Assembly: GCF_014201735.1 (NCBI RefSeq)
Contig: NZ_JACHFE010000004.1
Coordinates: 186,001 to 250,000, forward strand
Reading direction: 5' to 3'
DNA: 64,000 nucleotides
From: Marinobacter oulmenensis
GTDB lineage: Bacteria; Pseudomonadota; Gammaproteobacteria; Pseudomonadales; Oleiphilaceae
Part shown: one piece after another, positions 8,958-18,359 of the stretch
Numbering within the stretch: the stretch's first letter is position 1
Layout of the letters: each line of letters begins with the position of its first letter
Program-made: the position numbers and the translations under genes
Notes under the pieces: generated by a model
Told to the model about the DNA's origin: nothing
Database searches by the model: none
The model's input: the letters and a program-made list of their open reading frames with translations, nothing else

Positions 8958-9738
8958 TGCCTTTACCAGCCAACTGTTCGGTGGCAACCCCGCGGCCGTC
9001 ATGCCGCTCGAACGTTGGCTGCCGGATGACCTGCTGCAGGCCATCGCCCGGGAAAACCAACTGGCAGAGACGGCCTTTCTGGTTCCACTTGAAAACGACG
9101 AAGACGGCGACTTCCGAATCCGCTGGTTTACCCCCACGGTCGAGGCTCCCCTGTGTGGCCATGCCACCCTGGCGTCAGCCTGGGTACTCTTCAACAAACT
9201 GGGATGGCCAGGCCAGTCTATTCGCCTGCAGTCACAAAGCGGCCCACTCGCGGTTGAACGCCTGGACGATGGCTGGCTGGAACTGGACTTCCCTAACCTG
9301 CCGGCTGCGCCCTGCCAGACACCGACACTGGTGAAGGAGGCGCTTCCCGGCGTGCCGGACCAGGCATTCTTCGTCTCCCGAGATCCTAACTATATGGTGG
9401 TTCTGGATTCCGAGAACGACGTTCGCCAGGCCGATCCGGATCTGCGCAAACTGGCGGCGCTGGGCAATCAGGGCCTGATCATCACCGCGCCCGGGAACGA
9501 CTGCGACTTTGTCAGCCGTTATTTCGCCCCGGGCTCCGGTATCGATGAGGACCCGGTCACCGGCTCCATACACAGTGTCATGGTGCCCTACTGGGCCTCG
9601 ATCCTCGGCAGCGATCGACTGGAAGCCCGCCAGTTGTCAGAGAGGGGTGGCGAGTTGCGTTGCGAACTGCGCGGTGACCGGGTAGCCATCGCCGGGCAGG
9701 CGGCGTTCTTCATGGAAGGTTCCGTACAACTGCCCTGA
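8932..9738 (+). CDS. PhzF-family isomerase
   Basis: 268 residues, normal PhzF length, with the two-lobed diaminopimelate-epimerase-like fold. The catalytic glutamate is E46 in NQLAETAF. The substrate loop CGHATLASA is present, as is the C-terminal half-motif DEDPVTGSIH. PhzF itself isomerises a phenazine precursor, but most relatives outside phenazine clusters act on unknown substrates, and no other phenazine gene is present. The ATG follows GGAGG. The gene overlaps the preceding small ORF by 26 bp and is followed about 40 bp later by the flavoprotein gene. Confidence 0.88.
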   Translation: MNTPIYQVDAFTSQLFGGNPAAVMPLERWLPDDLLQAIARENQLAETAFLVPLENDEDGDFRIRWFTPTVEAPLCGHATLASAWVLFNKLGWPGQSIRLQSQSGPLAVERLDDGWLELDFPNLPAAPCQTPTLVKEALPGVPDQAFFVSRDPNYMVVLDSENDVRQADPDLRKLAALGNQGLIITAPGNDCDFVSRYFAPGSGIDEDPVTGSIHSVMVPYWASILGSDRLEARQLSERGGELRCELRGDRVAIAGQAAFFMEGSVQLP

Positions 9739-9780
9739 CGCTGGTATACTGCCGGCTTTTGTTCAGGCAGTGGAACAGGC

Positions 9781-10971
9781 ATGGCAGATCCGGCATCAGA
9801 CTACGACGTCATCATCATCGGCGCAGGCGCGGCGGGCCTCATGTGCGCCGCCACCGCCGGCTACCGGGGCCGGCGGGTTCTGGTGCTGGACCACGCCAAG
9901 AAACCAGGCCGGAAAATCCTCATGTCCGGCGGCGGCCGGTGCAACTTCACCAACATGAACAGCACCCCCGCCAATTTCCTGTCCGACAACCCCCATTACT
10001 GCATTTCGGCCCTCAAGCGGTACACGCCCCAGGACTTTCTGGACCTGGTGGACCGTCACGGCGTGGAATACGAAGAAAAGGCACCGGGCCAGTTGTTCTG
10101 CCAGCACAGCGCCAAAGATATTCTGGATGTGCTGCTTACCGAATGCGACTGGTCAGGCGCTGAGATTCGCCTGAAGACCACCGTCACGGCCGTGGAGGAG
10201 GCCCACCCCGGCTACCGGATCACCACCAATGCCGGCCCCCTGAGATGCCAGTCCCTGGTTATCGCCACCGGCGGTCTGTCCATTCCCACCATGGGTGCCA
10301 CCGGTTTCGGCTATGACATCGCCCGGCAGTTCGGGCTGCAGGTGCTGCCCACCCGGGCCGGACTGGTGCCCTTCACCCTGCCCCAGCCCCTGAAAGAGCA
10401 ACTGGCGCCACTGTCCGGTGTCAGCTATCCGGTAGAGGCCCAGTGCAACGGCCAGTCCTTCCGCGAGCCCATGCTGGTCACCCACCGGGGCCTGAGCGGG
10501 CCGGCCATGCTGCAGATTTCCAGTTACTGGCACCCGGGCGATACCCTGGCCATTAACCTGCTGCCAGGCCAGAGCATTCTCAACGACCTGATGGCACTCA
10601 GGGACGAGCGGCCCCAGGCTACCGTCGCGCATTACCTGAACCAGCACCTGCCGCGCCGGTTCGCCCAGGCATTCAATGACCTGCAAGGCTGGCAGGGCCC
10701 GCTCCAGGGCTATCGCAACAGTGATATCGAGCAGGTGGCAGAGGTACTGGAAGGCTGGCGGGTCAAGCCCGGCGGCACCGAGGGCTACCGAACGGCGGAA
10801 GTCACCCTGGGCGGTGTGGATACCCGCCAGTTGTCATCCAAAACCATGGCTGTGGCAGACCGCCCGGATATCTTTTTCATCGGCGAGGTGGTGGATGTGA
10901 CCGGCCATCTGGGCGGCCACAACTTCCAGTGGGCCTGGGCCTCCGGTGTGGCGGCAGGGAACGTCGCCTGA
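9781..10971 (+). CDS. BaiN/YhiN-type FAD-dependent oxidoreductase (HI0933 family)
   Basis: 396 residues. The N-terminal dinucleotide fold DVIIIGAGAAGLMCA binds FAD. The family signature KPGRKILMSGGGRCNFTN follows near residue 40, and the C-terminal FIGEVVDVTGHLGGHNFQWA is the conserved end of HI0933 proteins. The biochemical role of this family is unsettled: relatives reduce a bile-acid intermediate or act on unknown substrates. Only 4 bp separate its stop from the convergent phospholipase gene stop. Confidence 0.88.
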   Translation: MADPASDYDVIIIGAGAAGLMCAATAGYRGRRVLVLDHAKKPGRKILMSGGGRCNFTNMNSTPANFLSDNPHYCISALKRYTPQDFLDLVDRHGVEYEEKAPGQLFCQHSAKDILDVLLTECDWSGAEIRLKTTVTAVEEAHPGYRITTNAGPLRCQSLVIATGGLSIPTMGATGFGYDIARQFGLQVLPTRAGLVPFTLPQPLKEQLAPLSGVSYPVEAQCNGQSFREPMLVTHRGLSGPAMLQISSYWHPGDTLAINLLPGQSILNDLMALRDERPQATVAHYLNQHLPRRFAQAFNDLQGWQGPLQGYRNSDIEQVAEVLEGWRVKPGGTEGYRTAEVTLGGVDTRQLSSKTMAVADRPDIFFIGEVVDVTGHLGGHNFQWAWASGVAAGNVA

Positions 10972-10975
10972 GCCC

Positions 10976-12544
10976 CTAGAGATACTTCTCAATCGGCAGC
11001 CAGGACAGCACCCTGGCCATGGCCCGGCGCCAGAATCCGGTTTCCGGTTCGTGGGAGCTAACCTGATCGCCACCATTCCATTTAAGGTCGCCCCCCTCAT
11101 CAATGGTTACCTGCCAACTGTTTTCCGGCTTCATGGCCCGGCGCAGGTCCCGGGCAACAGCACTGGCTAACTCCGGGCTCTGTATGATCAGCACCGTTTC
11201 ACCGTTCAGGTACATGGAACGCTGATTCACGTTGAAAGAGCCGACAAACAGGGTTTCTGAATCCACCACCACCGCCTTGGAATGCAGGCTGACAGCCCCG
11301 TTGCTGCAGGCTGGGGCGTTTTCCACCCAGCGCTGACAGGCCGGAGCGTCCGGGCGGAGTTCGTACAGTTCCATCCCATGCTCCAGCATTTCCCGGCGCC
11401 AGCGGACATACCCGGAATGGTTGGTGACCAGATCATTGGTGGCCAGGGAGTTGGTCAGGGCTGCCACTTTCACGTCCGGGCTGCCAATGGTGTCCAGTTT
11501 CATTAACTGGTCATCGGCCAGGATCAGGTAAGCCGATTCAATCAGAACTTCCGACTCGGCCGACTCCACAACCTCAAACAGGGCCCGAGCAGTCGCACTG
11601 ACGTTATCGGCCGGCGCTTCCGGGTCTTCCGGCGGCGGATCAAACACCAGCCGGCCCGGAGCCCGGACCAGTCCAGCCAGCGACTTTTCCAGCAGGGCCC
11701 GGGCAGAGGCCCGGTCGAGTGGCGGGCTGGCCCGGAGCCCACTGGCCTGGCGATGCGCCTGCACCAGCTCGGCCCGGGCAGTTTCCGGAGTCTTCGGCTG
11801 CGGGTACAACTGCTCCAGAGGATAAGACCAGCGACTGTGCCAGTAGGCCTCAAAATTGCCAGTCATGTCGGAAACCAGAGAGCCCAGCACCAGCATGTCC
11901 CGGTCACGGAAGTTGATGGCCGGATGCTCGTCGAAATAACCATCCCCGATATTGCGCCCGCCGGTGATACCAAAAGCCCCGTCCACCACGAAAGTCTTGT
12001 TATGCATCCGGCGGTTAATGCGGTCGAATTCGGTAATGTAGGAAAGCCAGCGGCCAACGCCATCGCGGGATTTGGCCGGATTGAATATGCGCACGTTGAT
12101 CCGTGGGTGGGCATCCAGAACAGAGAACAGGGATTCCTTGCCGGAGACGTTGATGTCATCCAGCAACAGGCGTACCTGCACGCCCCGGTTGGCCGCGGCC
12201 ACCAGCCGGGAGGCCAGATACCGGCCGCTATGGTCGTCGTCCCAGATATAATACTGGGCGTCCAGCCGCTCATCGGCCATTTCAATCAGGGCCGCACGGG
12301 CCAGCAGCGCATCCCGCCCGGAATCGAGCATCAAAAAGCCGGGCTGGCCGCTATCAGCGCCCAACTGCTGATCACTCAGCTCAGACAGAGCCGTTGAGTC
12401 CGTGACGGGCGTCATCCGATCAGGCCCATGGTCGACCGGCGGCAGACTGGCGGAACAGCCAGCCATCAGTGGCACGAGCAGCAACCACAACAGCGGCAGC
12501 AGGGACGCTCTGGCGATACGGGTATTTTCATTTGGAGTTTTCAC
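10976..12544 (-). CDS. Phospholipase D-family lipoprotein (ClsC-like)
   Basis: About 522 residues from a proposed GTG start at 12544. This start gives a standard lipoprotein signal: charged start, hydrophobic LLPLLWLLLVPLM, then lipobox LMAGC, cysteine near 30. Two HKD motifs mark a phosphatidyltransferase/phospholipase D: HNKTFVVDG with GGRNIGD in the first half and HSKAVVVDS with GSFNVNQRS in the second. ClsC-type enzymes make cardiolipin, but hydrolytic relatives exist. The frame is open well upstream, across the divergent gene, and the GTG sits inside a GGAGT-GAAA-ACTCC hairpin with SD only a base or so away, so the start is uncertain. Confidence 0.8.
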   Translation of the reverse strand: MKTPNENTRIARASLLPLLWLLLVPLMAGCSASLPPVDHGPDRMTPVTDSTALSELSDQQLGADSGQPGFLMLDSGRDALLARAALIEMADERLDAQYYIWDDDHSGRYLASRLVAAANRGVQVRLLLDDINVSGKESLFSVLDAHPRINVRIFNPAKSRDGVGRWLSYITEFDRINRRMHNKTFVVDGAFGITGGRNIGDGYFDEHPAINFRDRDMLVLGSLVSDMTGNFEAYWHSRWSYPLEQLYPQPKTPETARAELVQAHRQASGLRASPPLDRASARALLEKSLAGLVRAPGRLVFDPPPEDPEAPADNVSATARALFEVVESAESEVLIESAYLILADDQLMKLDTIGSPDVKVAALTNSLATNDLVTNHSGYVRWRREMLEHGMELYELRPDAPACQRWVENAPACSNGAVSLHSKAVVVDSETLFVGSFNVNQRSMYLNGETVLIIQSPELASAVARDLRRAMKPENSWQVTIDEGGDLKWNGGDQVSSHEPETGFWRRAMARVLSWLPIEKYL

Positions 12545-12647
12545 TCCCCTATAATGCCGGATTGTCGGGCCTGCCGCGATAGGTAGCCCCCCATGCAGTC
12601 TATCCGGCATAACCGGCCGGCCCAACCCGTATCGGAGAATACTGCCC

Positions 12648-13928
12648 ATGGATGATGTCGCCAGCCAGTTCCTGGCCGCCAACCAGACCACCGTTAACCT
12701 GGCGGTGGCCCTGTTACTGGGGGCGATTATCGGTCTGGAGCGGGGCTGGGACGCCCGGGAGCAGAAAGCCGGCGAGCGTATTGCCGGCATCCGGACCTTC
12801 GCCCTGATCGGTCTGCTCGGCGGCGTGTCGGCGGTGCTGTCCCGGGAAATCACCGTCTGGGCGTTTCCGGTATTATTGGTGAGTGTCGGTGCCATGGGCC
12901 TGGTGGCCTACAGCGAGCGCATGGAGCACATCCGCAATTTCAGCATCACCGGCATGGTCGGCATGCTGCTCACCTTCTGCTTCGGCGCCCTTGCCGTCGC
13001 CGTGGACCCGGTCATGGCCACGGCAGCCGCGGTAGTGACCGCCATTATTCTGGACAACAAAGCCGAGATTCATGGCCTGGTCCATAAACTCCAGGCCAAT
13101 GAACTGGATGCCGCCCTCAAGCTGCTGCTGATTTCCGTGGTGATGCTGCCCCTGTTGCCGAATGAGCGGATGGGGCCTGAAGGTGCACTGAACCCCCGGG
13201 AGATCTGGTGGATGGTCGTGATGATCGCCTCCATCTCTTTCGTCGGGTACTTTGCTATCCGTGTAGCCGGCGCCCGCAAGGGGATACTGTTCACCAGCCT
13301 GTTTGCGGGACTCAGCTCGTCCACCGCACTGACCCTGCATTTCGCCCGTCAGGCCCGGAACAACCCCCAGTTCAGCCCTCAGTTTGCCGCCGGCATCCTG
13401 ATTGCCTGTGGCACCATGTTCCCGCGCATTCTGGTTTACTGCCTGATCATCAATGCCGACCTGCTGCCGCACCTGGTCTGGCCCGTGGTGGTCATGACGC
13501 TGCTGCTCTACGGCCCGGCCCTCTACATCTGGCAGAAGCATTCCCGGGCCTTTACCGTGAGCCAGCCCAACCTGTCCCAGAACCCGCTTGATCTGTCCTC
13601 GGCCCTGATATTCGGCGCCCTGCTGACCGCCATCCTGTTACTGGGCCAGTTTCTCAAGGGGGCGTTTGGCGATGCCGGCATCTACGCGCTGGCTGCCACC
13701 TCAGGGGTGGCCGATGTGGACGCCATTACCCTGTCACTGACCCGCATGTCGAACGACAGCCTGGCCATGGGCACTGCGGTGATTGGCATCGTTCTCGCAG
13801 CGGCGGTCAACAACCTAGTCAAGTCGGGCATGGCCTGGGGGATCGGCACCCGGCAGGCGGGTGTGATGGTGGCAGGCCCCATGGTGCTGTCACTGGCCGC
13901 CGGTCTACTGGTCGCCTGGCTACAGTAA
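12648..13928 (+). CDS. MgtC/SapB family protein with DUF4010
   Basis: 426-residue membrane protein with roughly 10-12 helices. The N-terminal third is MgtC-like: LLLGAIIGLERGWDAR and GERIAGIRTFALIGLLGG match the conserved segments. The C-terminal part is DUF4010, with AATSGVADVDAITLSL and a final set of hydrophobic spans. MgtC-like proteins influence membrane potential or cation homeostasis, but the function of the fused form is not established. It is divergent from the phospholipase gene and ends 15 bp from convergent alkB. Confidence 0.82.
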   Translation: MDDVASQFLAANQTTVNLAVALLLGAIIGLERGWDAREQKAGERIAGIRTFALIGLLGGVSAVLSREITVWAFPVLLVSVGAMGLVAYSERMEHIRNFSITGMVGMLLTFCFGALAVAVDPVMATAAAVVTAIILDNKAEIHGLVHKLQANELDAALKLLLISVVMLPLLPNERMGPEGALNPREIWWMVVMIASISFVGYFAIRVAGARKGILFTSLFAGLSSSTALTLHFARQARNNPQFSPQFAAGILIACGTMFPRILVYCLIINADLLPHLVWPVVVMTLLLYGPALYIWQKHSRAFTVSQPNLSQNPLDLSSALIFGALLTAILLLGQFLKGAFGDAGIYALAATSGVADVDAITLSLTRMSNDSLAMGTAVIGIVLAAAVNNLVKSGMAWGIGTRQAGVMVAGPMVLSLAAGLLVAWLQ

Positions 13929-13943
13929 CGGCGGGGGCGAAGG

Positions 13944-14588
13944 CTAGCGGGCGCGACGGAAGGTCAGGTTATAACGGTAGGGGCCGGTCAAGGGGTGCTC
14001 TCCGGCTTTCAGCGTCAGCACGCCATGATAGTTAAGCCGGGATTCGCCACCCCAGACCACGACATCGCCGTGCTCCAGCAGGATCTTCCGGGGCCGCTCA
14101 TTGCGTTGCCGACCGCCAAACTGGAAGTTGATGGGCAACCCCAGTGACACCGAGACAATAGGCCAGCGAAAGTCCTGTTCATCCCGGTCCTGATGCAGGC
14201 CCATTTTTGCACCGCGGGCGTAGCGGTTGATCAGGCAGGCATCCGGATCAAAACCGGGGTAACCGGCCTCGACGGCAGCGTTCTGCGCCAGTTGTCGGAA
14301 TACAGCGGGCATGGGAGGCCAGGGAAAGTCCGTTTCCGGGCTGGTTCTCTGGTATCGATACCCCTGTCGGTCAGTCACCCAGCCAAACTCGCCACAGCAG
14401 GTCATGGCCACCGACATCGGATGGCCACCCGGCGTCATCCGATGAACCAGAGGAGCCTCCGCCGTCACCCGGTCAATAGCCGACAGTAGCGCCTGAGCCG
14501 GCTCCAGCGCGTGGCGACGCAGTACCACCAGACCATCCGCAATCGGTTCCAGCCATGGCGATTCGCCAGCTGTATCAAAAAGTTCCAA
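13944..14588 (-). CDS. alkB: DNA oxidative demethylase AlkB
   Basis: 214 residues, close to the E. coli protein. It uses Fe(II) and 2-oxoglutarate to reverse 1-methyladenine and 3-methylcytosine lesions. The iron ligands lie in LHQDRDE and NYHGV, and the 2-oxoglutarate arginine region is YRYNLTFRRAR. An upstream TTG could extend the frame by 12 residues, but the TTG at 14588 has AGGGGG seven bases away and gives MELFDTAGESPWLEPIADG, which aligns with the AlkB N-terminus. No ada-type gene is adjacent. It is divergent from the HD-GYP gene. Confidence 0.9.
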   Translation of the reverse strand: MELFDTAGESPWLEPIADGLVVLRRHALEPAQALLSAIDRVTAEAPLVHRMTPGGHPMSVAMTCCGEFGWVTDRQGYRYQRTSPETDFPWPPMPAVFRQLAQNAAVEAGYPGFDPDACLINRYARGAKMGLHQDRDEQDFRWPIVSVSLGLPINFQFGGRQRNERPRKILLEHGDVVVWGGESRLNYHGVLTLKAGEHPLTGPYRYNLTFRRAR

Positions 14589-14685
14589 TACCGTTCCCCC
14601 TGCTCTGCCGACAAACTCAGGCAAACCCGCCTCAAGCGGCTACACTCACATTACGGAGACCGCAAATTCTACAACAAGGCGCTCC

Positions 14686-17487
14686 ATGGATTTCAATCGC
14701 CAGTCCGCTCAAGTATCCCTAGCCTTTCTGATTGCCGCCACTATCACCCTGGGTATGGTGATCCTTACCGGCGTTCTGTTGGGGCAGAGTTTTCATGGCA
14801 TGGAACAGGCCAGGGTCACTGCGGCAAGGACCACCGTCCACCAACTGGTCATCAGCGTCAATGACCGGATAAATTCCATCACCCAGCCACCGGCGACAGC
14901 CCTGGCGGTGCTCCGCCATGGGCCACTCACCAAGGCCCAAACACTGCCTGATCGCCTGGAGCGACTGCCGGTTATCGCAGATGTTCTGGACAGCAGCGAG
15001 ATCGTCAGTGCTGTCTACGCCGGATATGACGACGGCGACTTTTTCCTGCTGCGCAAGATTACCGGCGACAGTAGCCGACGGTTCCCGGATGTCCCCGAGG
15101 GCAGCCGCTACCTGCTTCAGAGCCTGGTCTGGAAGAAAGGCCAGCCGGTTGGTCTCTGGCGCTTTTATGACCGCCAGCTTCGCCTCCTGGAAAACCGGCC
15201 CCTGCCAGACTACAACTACGACCCCAGACAACGCCCCTGGTACCAGGCCGCCAATAAAATTGGGGGTATGCAGCTGTCCTCACCCTATGTGTTCTTTTCC
15301 ACTGGTGAAACCGGGCTAACCCTTTCCTGGCGCGCGAAGAACCAACCCGGAACCGTTCTGGGTATTGATGTCACCATGGATGACCTGGACGACCAGCTCG
15401 CTGATCTGAACCAGACCCCGGGCAGCCGTCTGGCCATCATTAACCGTCAGGGGGATGTCCTGGCCAGCTCACTGGCGAAGGAGTCCGACAACACTATTCT
15501 GTTCCGGGTTCTGGACAAGCGCGACAGTGGCGCCGTCGTCCAGCTCGAAAGCAACGGGAAAGACTGGTACGGGTTTTCCGCACCGCTTGATGCCCTGCCC
15601 AACCAGCAGTTGTATGCGGTTATTGGCATTCCCTCCGACGAGCTGCTGGCGGATGTCTGGTCGGTCCTTGCGCGCCAGACCCTGGTCGCTGGCCTGATTG
15701 CTCTGGTGCTCCTGGTGTTCGGCTGGTTTGTCAGCCGCCAGGTGGGGAAACCACTGGAGCAGCTCGCAGAGCGCGTCAGCCGGCTTTCCCGGTTCCGCTT
15801 CGACACCCGGATTCGTACCGATTCCCGTATCCGGGAAGCCTCCAGGCTCAGCATCGCCCTGGATGATATGGCCCACACGATTGAAAGCTTCCAGAACATC
15901 GCGACAGCCCTTAACCGGGGACAGGATCTGCATCAACTGCTACGCGACATTCTCAGCCAACTGATTCGCATTGTCGGCCAGGAACGTGGCGCAATTTACC
16001 TGTTCAGCCAGCACGAAAGTCAACTGAAGCTTGCTGTCGCCCAGGAACTGGACTGTCCCACCACCATAACCACTGTCAGCGCGGGCATGGACGACAATGG
16101 ACTGATCCGGGAACTGCGCCGCCACGTTGACGGGCATCCGGTCTTTGCTGTCCTGCGCAACCGTAGTCGCAAACTGATCGGCGTCCTGCTCATAGAAATG
16201 GAAAAAGGTGAGCAGACCGGCCTCAGCAATGACCTGATCGTATTCGTGGACAAGATCGCCGGGTCTGCCGCGGTGGCGATCGAAACCCGGGAGCTTATTG
16301 AAAGCCAGCAGGCTCTTCTGGAGGGCATCATTCACCTGGTCGCCAACGCCATTGATGCCAAATCCCCCTATACAGGAGGCCACTGCGAACGGGTGCCCCG
16401 GCTCGCCCAGATGCTGACCGACGAGGCCGAGAAGTCCCGGGAAGGACTGTTCCGCAACTTCCGGATGACAGAGGACGAGCGCTATGAGTTCCATCTGGCC
16501 GCCTGGCTCCATGACTGCGGCAAAATCACCACTCCCGAATACGTCGTGGACAAGGCCGTCAAACTCGAGACCATTCACAACCGGATCCACGAAATACGCA
16601 CCCGATTTGAGGTGTTGCATCGCGATGCGGACATTCGCTATCTCACGGCCTGCCTGGCAGGGGAAAACGAACACCTGGCCGCCGATGAACGCCAGCGCAG
16701 ACATCGGGAACTACAGGAACAGTTCGCTTTTCTGGCCAAACACAACGAAGGCAGCGAACGCATGCCCGATGACGCAGCCGAGCGAATCCGCCAGATCGGC
16801 GCCCAGAGCTGGTTGCGACATTTCAGCGACCGCCTGGGGCTGTCCGAAGACGAACGCCAGGCCATCGCCGGTCAGACGGAGCCGTCACTACCGACGCCTG
16901 AGCCACTGCTGGCAGACCGGCCGGAACATCGCCGGGAATGGGGTAACCAGAAACCGCCAGTGCAGCGGGACAACCCGGCCAACCGCTGGGGCTTTGACAT
17001 GGAACCACCAGCCCACGCCTACAACCGGGGCGAACTGCATAACCTGACGATCCGCTACGGCACCCTGACACCGGAAGAACGTTTCCGTATTCAGGAACAC
17101 ATCGTCCAGACCATCTGTATGCTCGATGCCCTGCCCCTGCCTGACCATCTCACCAATGTGCCAAGACTGGCCGGCACCCACCACGAACGAATGGACGGCC
17201 AGGGTTACCCCCGGCGACTGCCGGGAGAAGAGATGAGCATCCCCGAAAGAATCATGGCAGTGGCGGATGTGTTCGAGGCGCTGACCGCCGTTGACCGCCC
17301 CTACAAGCGGGGCAAAACGCTCAGTGAAGCCCTCGGACTGATGCACGACATGGTACGGAGGGGACACATTGACCGCTCGGTCTTTGAACTGTTCGTCCGC
17401 TCCGGCACCTACCGGCGCTATGCCGAACAGCACCTGCGGCCGGAGCAGATCGATACCGTGGATGAAAGCCTGTTCATGCAGCCCTGA
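14686..17487 (+). CDS. Membrane HD-GYP phosphodiesterase (dCache-HAMP-GAF-HD-GYP) with a long insertion
   Basis: 933 residues. An N-terminal membrane helix (about 8-30), a periplasmic sensor of about 300 residues (dCache-like), a second helix (about 330-350), then HAMP, a GAF-like domain (about 410-545) and an HD-GYP module. HD-GYP proteins hydrolyse cyclic di-GMP. Metal-site motifs are visible: GGHCERV, H609-D610 in HDCGK, and HHERMDGQGYP from H832. The distance from HDCGK to HHE is about 223 residues against roughly 60-70 in canonical members, so a charged, glutamine-rich insertion of about 150 residues splits the domain. Its stimulus is unknown. Confidence 0.85.
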   Translation: MDFNRQSAQVSLAFLIAATITLGMVILTGVLLGQSFHGMEQARVTAARTTVHQLVISVNDRINSITQPPATALAVLRHGPLTKAQTLPDRLERLPVIADVLDSSEIVSAVYAGYDDGDFFLLRKITGDSSRRFPDVPEGSRYLLQSLVWKKGQPVGLWRFYDRQLRLLENRPLPDYNYDPRQRPWYQAANKIGGMQLSSPYVFFSTGETGLTLSWRAKNQPGTVLGIDVTMDDLDDQLADLNQTPGSRLAIINRQGDVLASSLAKESDNTILFRVLDKRDSGAVVQLESNGKDWYGFSAPLDALPNQQLYAVIGIPSDELLADVWSVLARQTLVAGLIALVLLVFGWFVSRQVGKPLEQLAERVSRLSRFRFDTRIRTDSRIREASRLSIALDDMAHTIESFQNIATALNRGQDLHQLLRDILSQLIRIVGQERGAIYLFSQHESQLKLAVAQELDCPTTITTVSAGMDDNGLIRELRRHVDGHPVFAVLRNRSRKLIGVLLIEMEKGEQTGLSNDLIVFVDKIAGSAAVAIETRELIESQQALLEGIIHLVANAIDAKSPYTGGHCERVPRLAQMLTDEAEKSREGLFRNFRMTEDERYEFHLAAWLHDCGKITTPEYVVDKAVKLETIHNRIHEIRTRFEVLHRDADIRYLTACLAGENEHLAADERQRRHRELQEQFAFLAKHNEGSERMPDDAAERIRQIGAQSWLRHFSDRLGLSEDERQAIAGQTEPSLPTPEPLLADRPEHRREWGNQKPPVQRDNPANRWGFDMEPPAHAYNRGELHNLTIRYGTLTPEERFRIQEHIVQTICMLDALPLPDHLTNVPRLAGTHHERMDGQGYPRRLPGEEMSIPERIMAVADVFEALTAVDRPYKRGKTLSEALGLMHDMVRRGHIDRSVFELFVRSGTYRRYAEQHLRPEQIDTVDESLFMQP

Positions 17488-17537
17488 GCAAAAAACCGTA
17501 TAGTTCACGGACTGATGTTTTAGCCAAGGATCTCTGA

Positions 17538-18320
17538 ATGCTGTTCGCAATCTTTATCGGTGGCCTGATCGGCTATGCCTTTGGCCGCTTTCCCGGGTTT
17601 CTGATCGGCGCAGCCATTGGCGCCTTTCTGTTCAATCGCCTCAAAAGCCGACTGATCAATCGGCTACAGGATGTCCAGAACGGGTTTATCGAATCGGTGT
17701 TCGCCGTCATGGGTGCCCTGTGCAAGTCCGACGGTGTGGTCAGCCAGGACGAGATCGACATGGCCGAGGCCATGTTTGCCCGCTTCCGGCTGAACGAAAC
17801 CCAGAAAGCCACCGCCAAGGCCGCCTTCAATCGTGGCAAAGCCCCGGACTTCGACCTGGACGCCGAGCTTGATGACTTCCTGCGCCGATGCGGCCGCCAG
17901 CCAGCCTTCCTGCAGATGTTCCTGCAGGTTCAGGTGTCTGCGGTAGCGGCCGATGGCCAGGTGCATCCGGCCGAGCATGAAATGCTGGTGCGCATCGCCC
18001 GCCGCCTGGGATTGCCGGAAAGCCAGGTGGACCAGCTCGAAGCCATGCTCCGGGGCGCCCATGCCGGCCAGGCCGGTGGTGCAGGCGGCTATACCACAGG
18101 GCAACAACTGGATGACGCCTACAAGGTACTGGGCGTATCTTCAGACGCCTCAGACGCAGAGATCAAGAAGACTTACCGCAAGCTGATGAGCGAGAATCAC
18201 CCGGACAAGCTGGCCGGACGGGGTATGCCGGAAAGCATGCGGGAAATGGCGGAGGAACGGACCCGGGAAATCAGCCACGCCTACGACGTCATCAAGGACG
18301 CACGCAAACAATCCCAGTAA
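17538..18320 (+). CDS. djlA: Co-chaperone DjlA
   Basis: 260 residues. A glycine-patterned N-terminal membrane segment (about 3-31, GGLIGYAFGRFPGFLIGA) anchors it in the inner membrane. A TerB-like helical domain follows (about 45-165), then a Gly/Ala linker and a C-terminal J-domain (about 190-258) with the HPD tripeptide in ENHPDKL. DjlA stimulates DnaK ATPase activity. The ATG follows AAGGA. The gene lies 50 bp after the HD-GYP gene and may be co-transcribed with it. Confidence 0.92.
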   Translation: MLFAIFIGGLIGYAFGRFPGFLIGAAIGAFLFNRLKSRLINRLQDVQNGFIESVFAVMGALCKSDGVVSQDEIDMAEAMFARFRLNETQKATAKAAFNRGKAPDFDLDAELDDFLRRCGRQPAFLQMFLQVQVSAVAADGQVHPAEHEMLVRIARRLGLPESQVDQLEAMLRGAHAGQAGGAGGYTTGQQLDDAYKVLGVSSDASDAEIKKTYRKLMSENHPDKLAGRGMPESMREMAEERTREISHAYDVIKDARKQSQ

Positions 18321-18327
18321 CGTGAAC

Positions 18328-18359
18328 GGCGTCCCGCCGGGAATCCTCAGGGTGGGACG
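18328..18359. terminator. Hairpin between convergent djlA and the methyltransferase-like gene
   Basis: GCGTCCCGCC (18328-18337) pairs with GGTGGGACGC (18350-18359), a 10-bp stem with one G-U pair. It has no T-run on either side, so it is a weak or factor-assisted terminator candidate. Confidence 0.5.
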
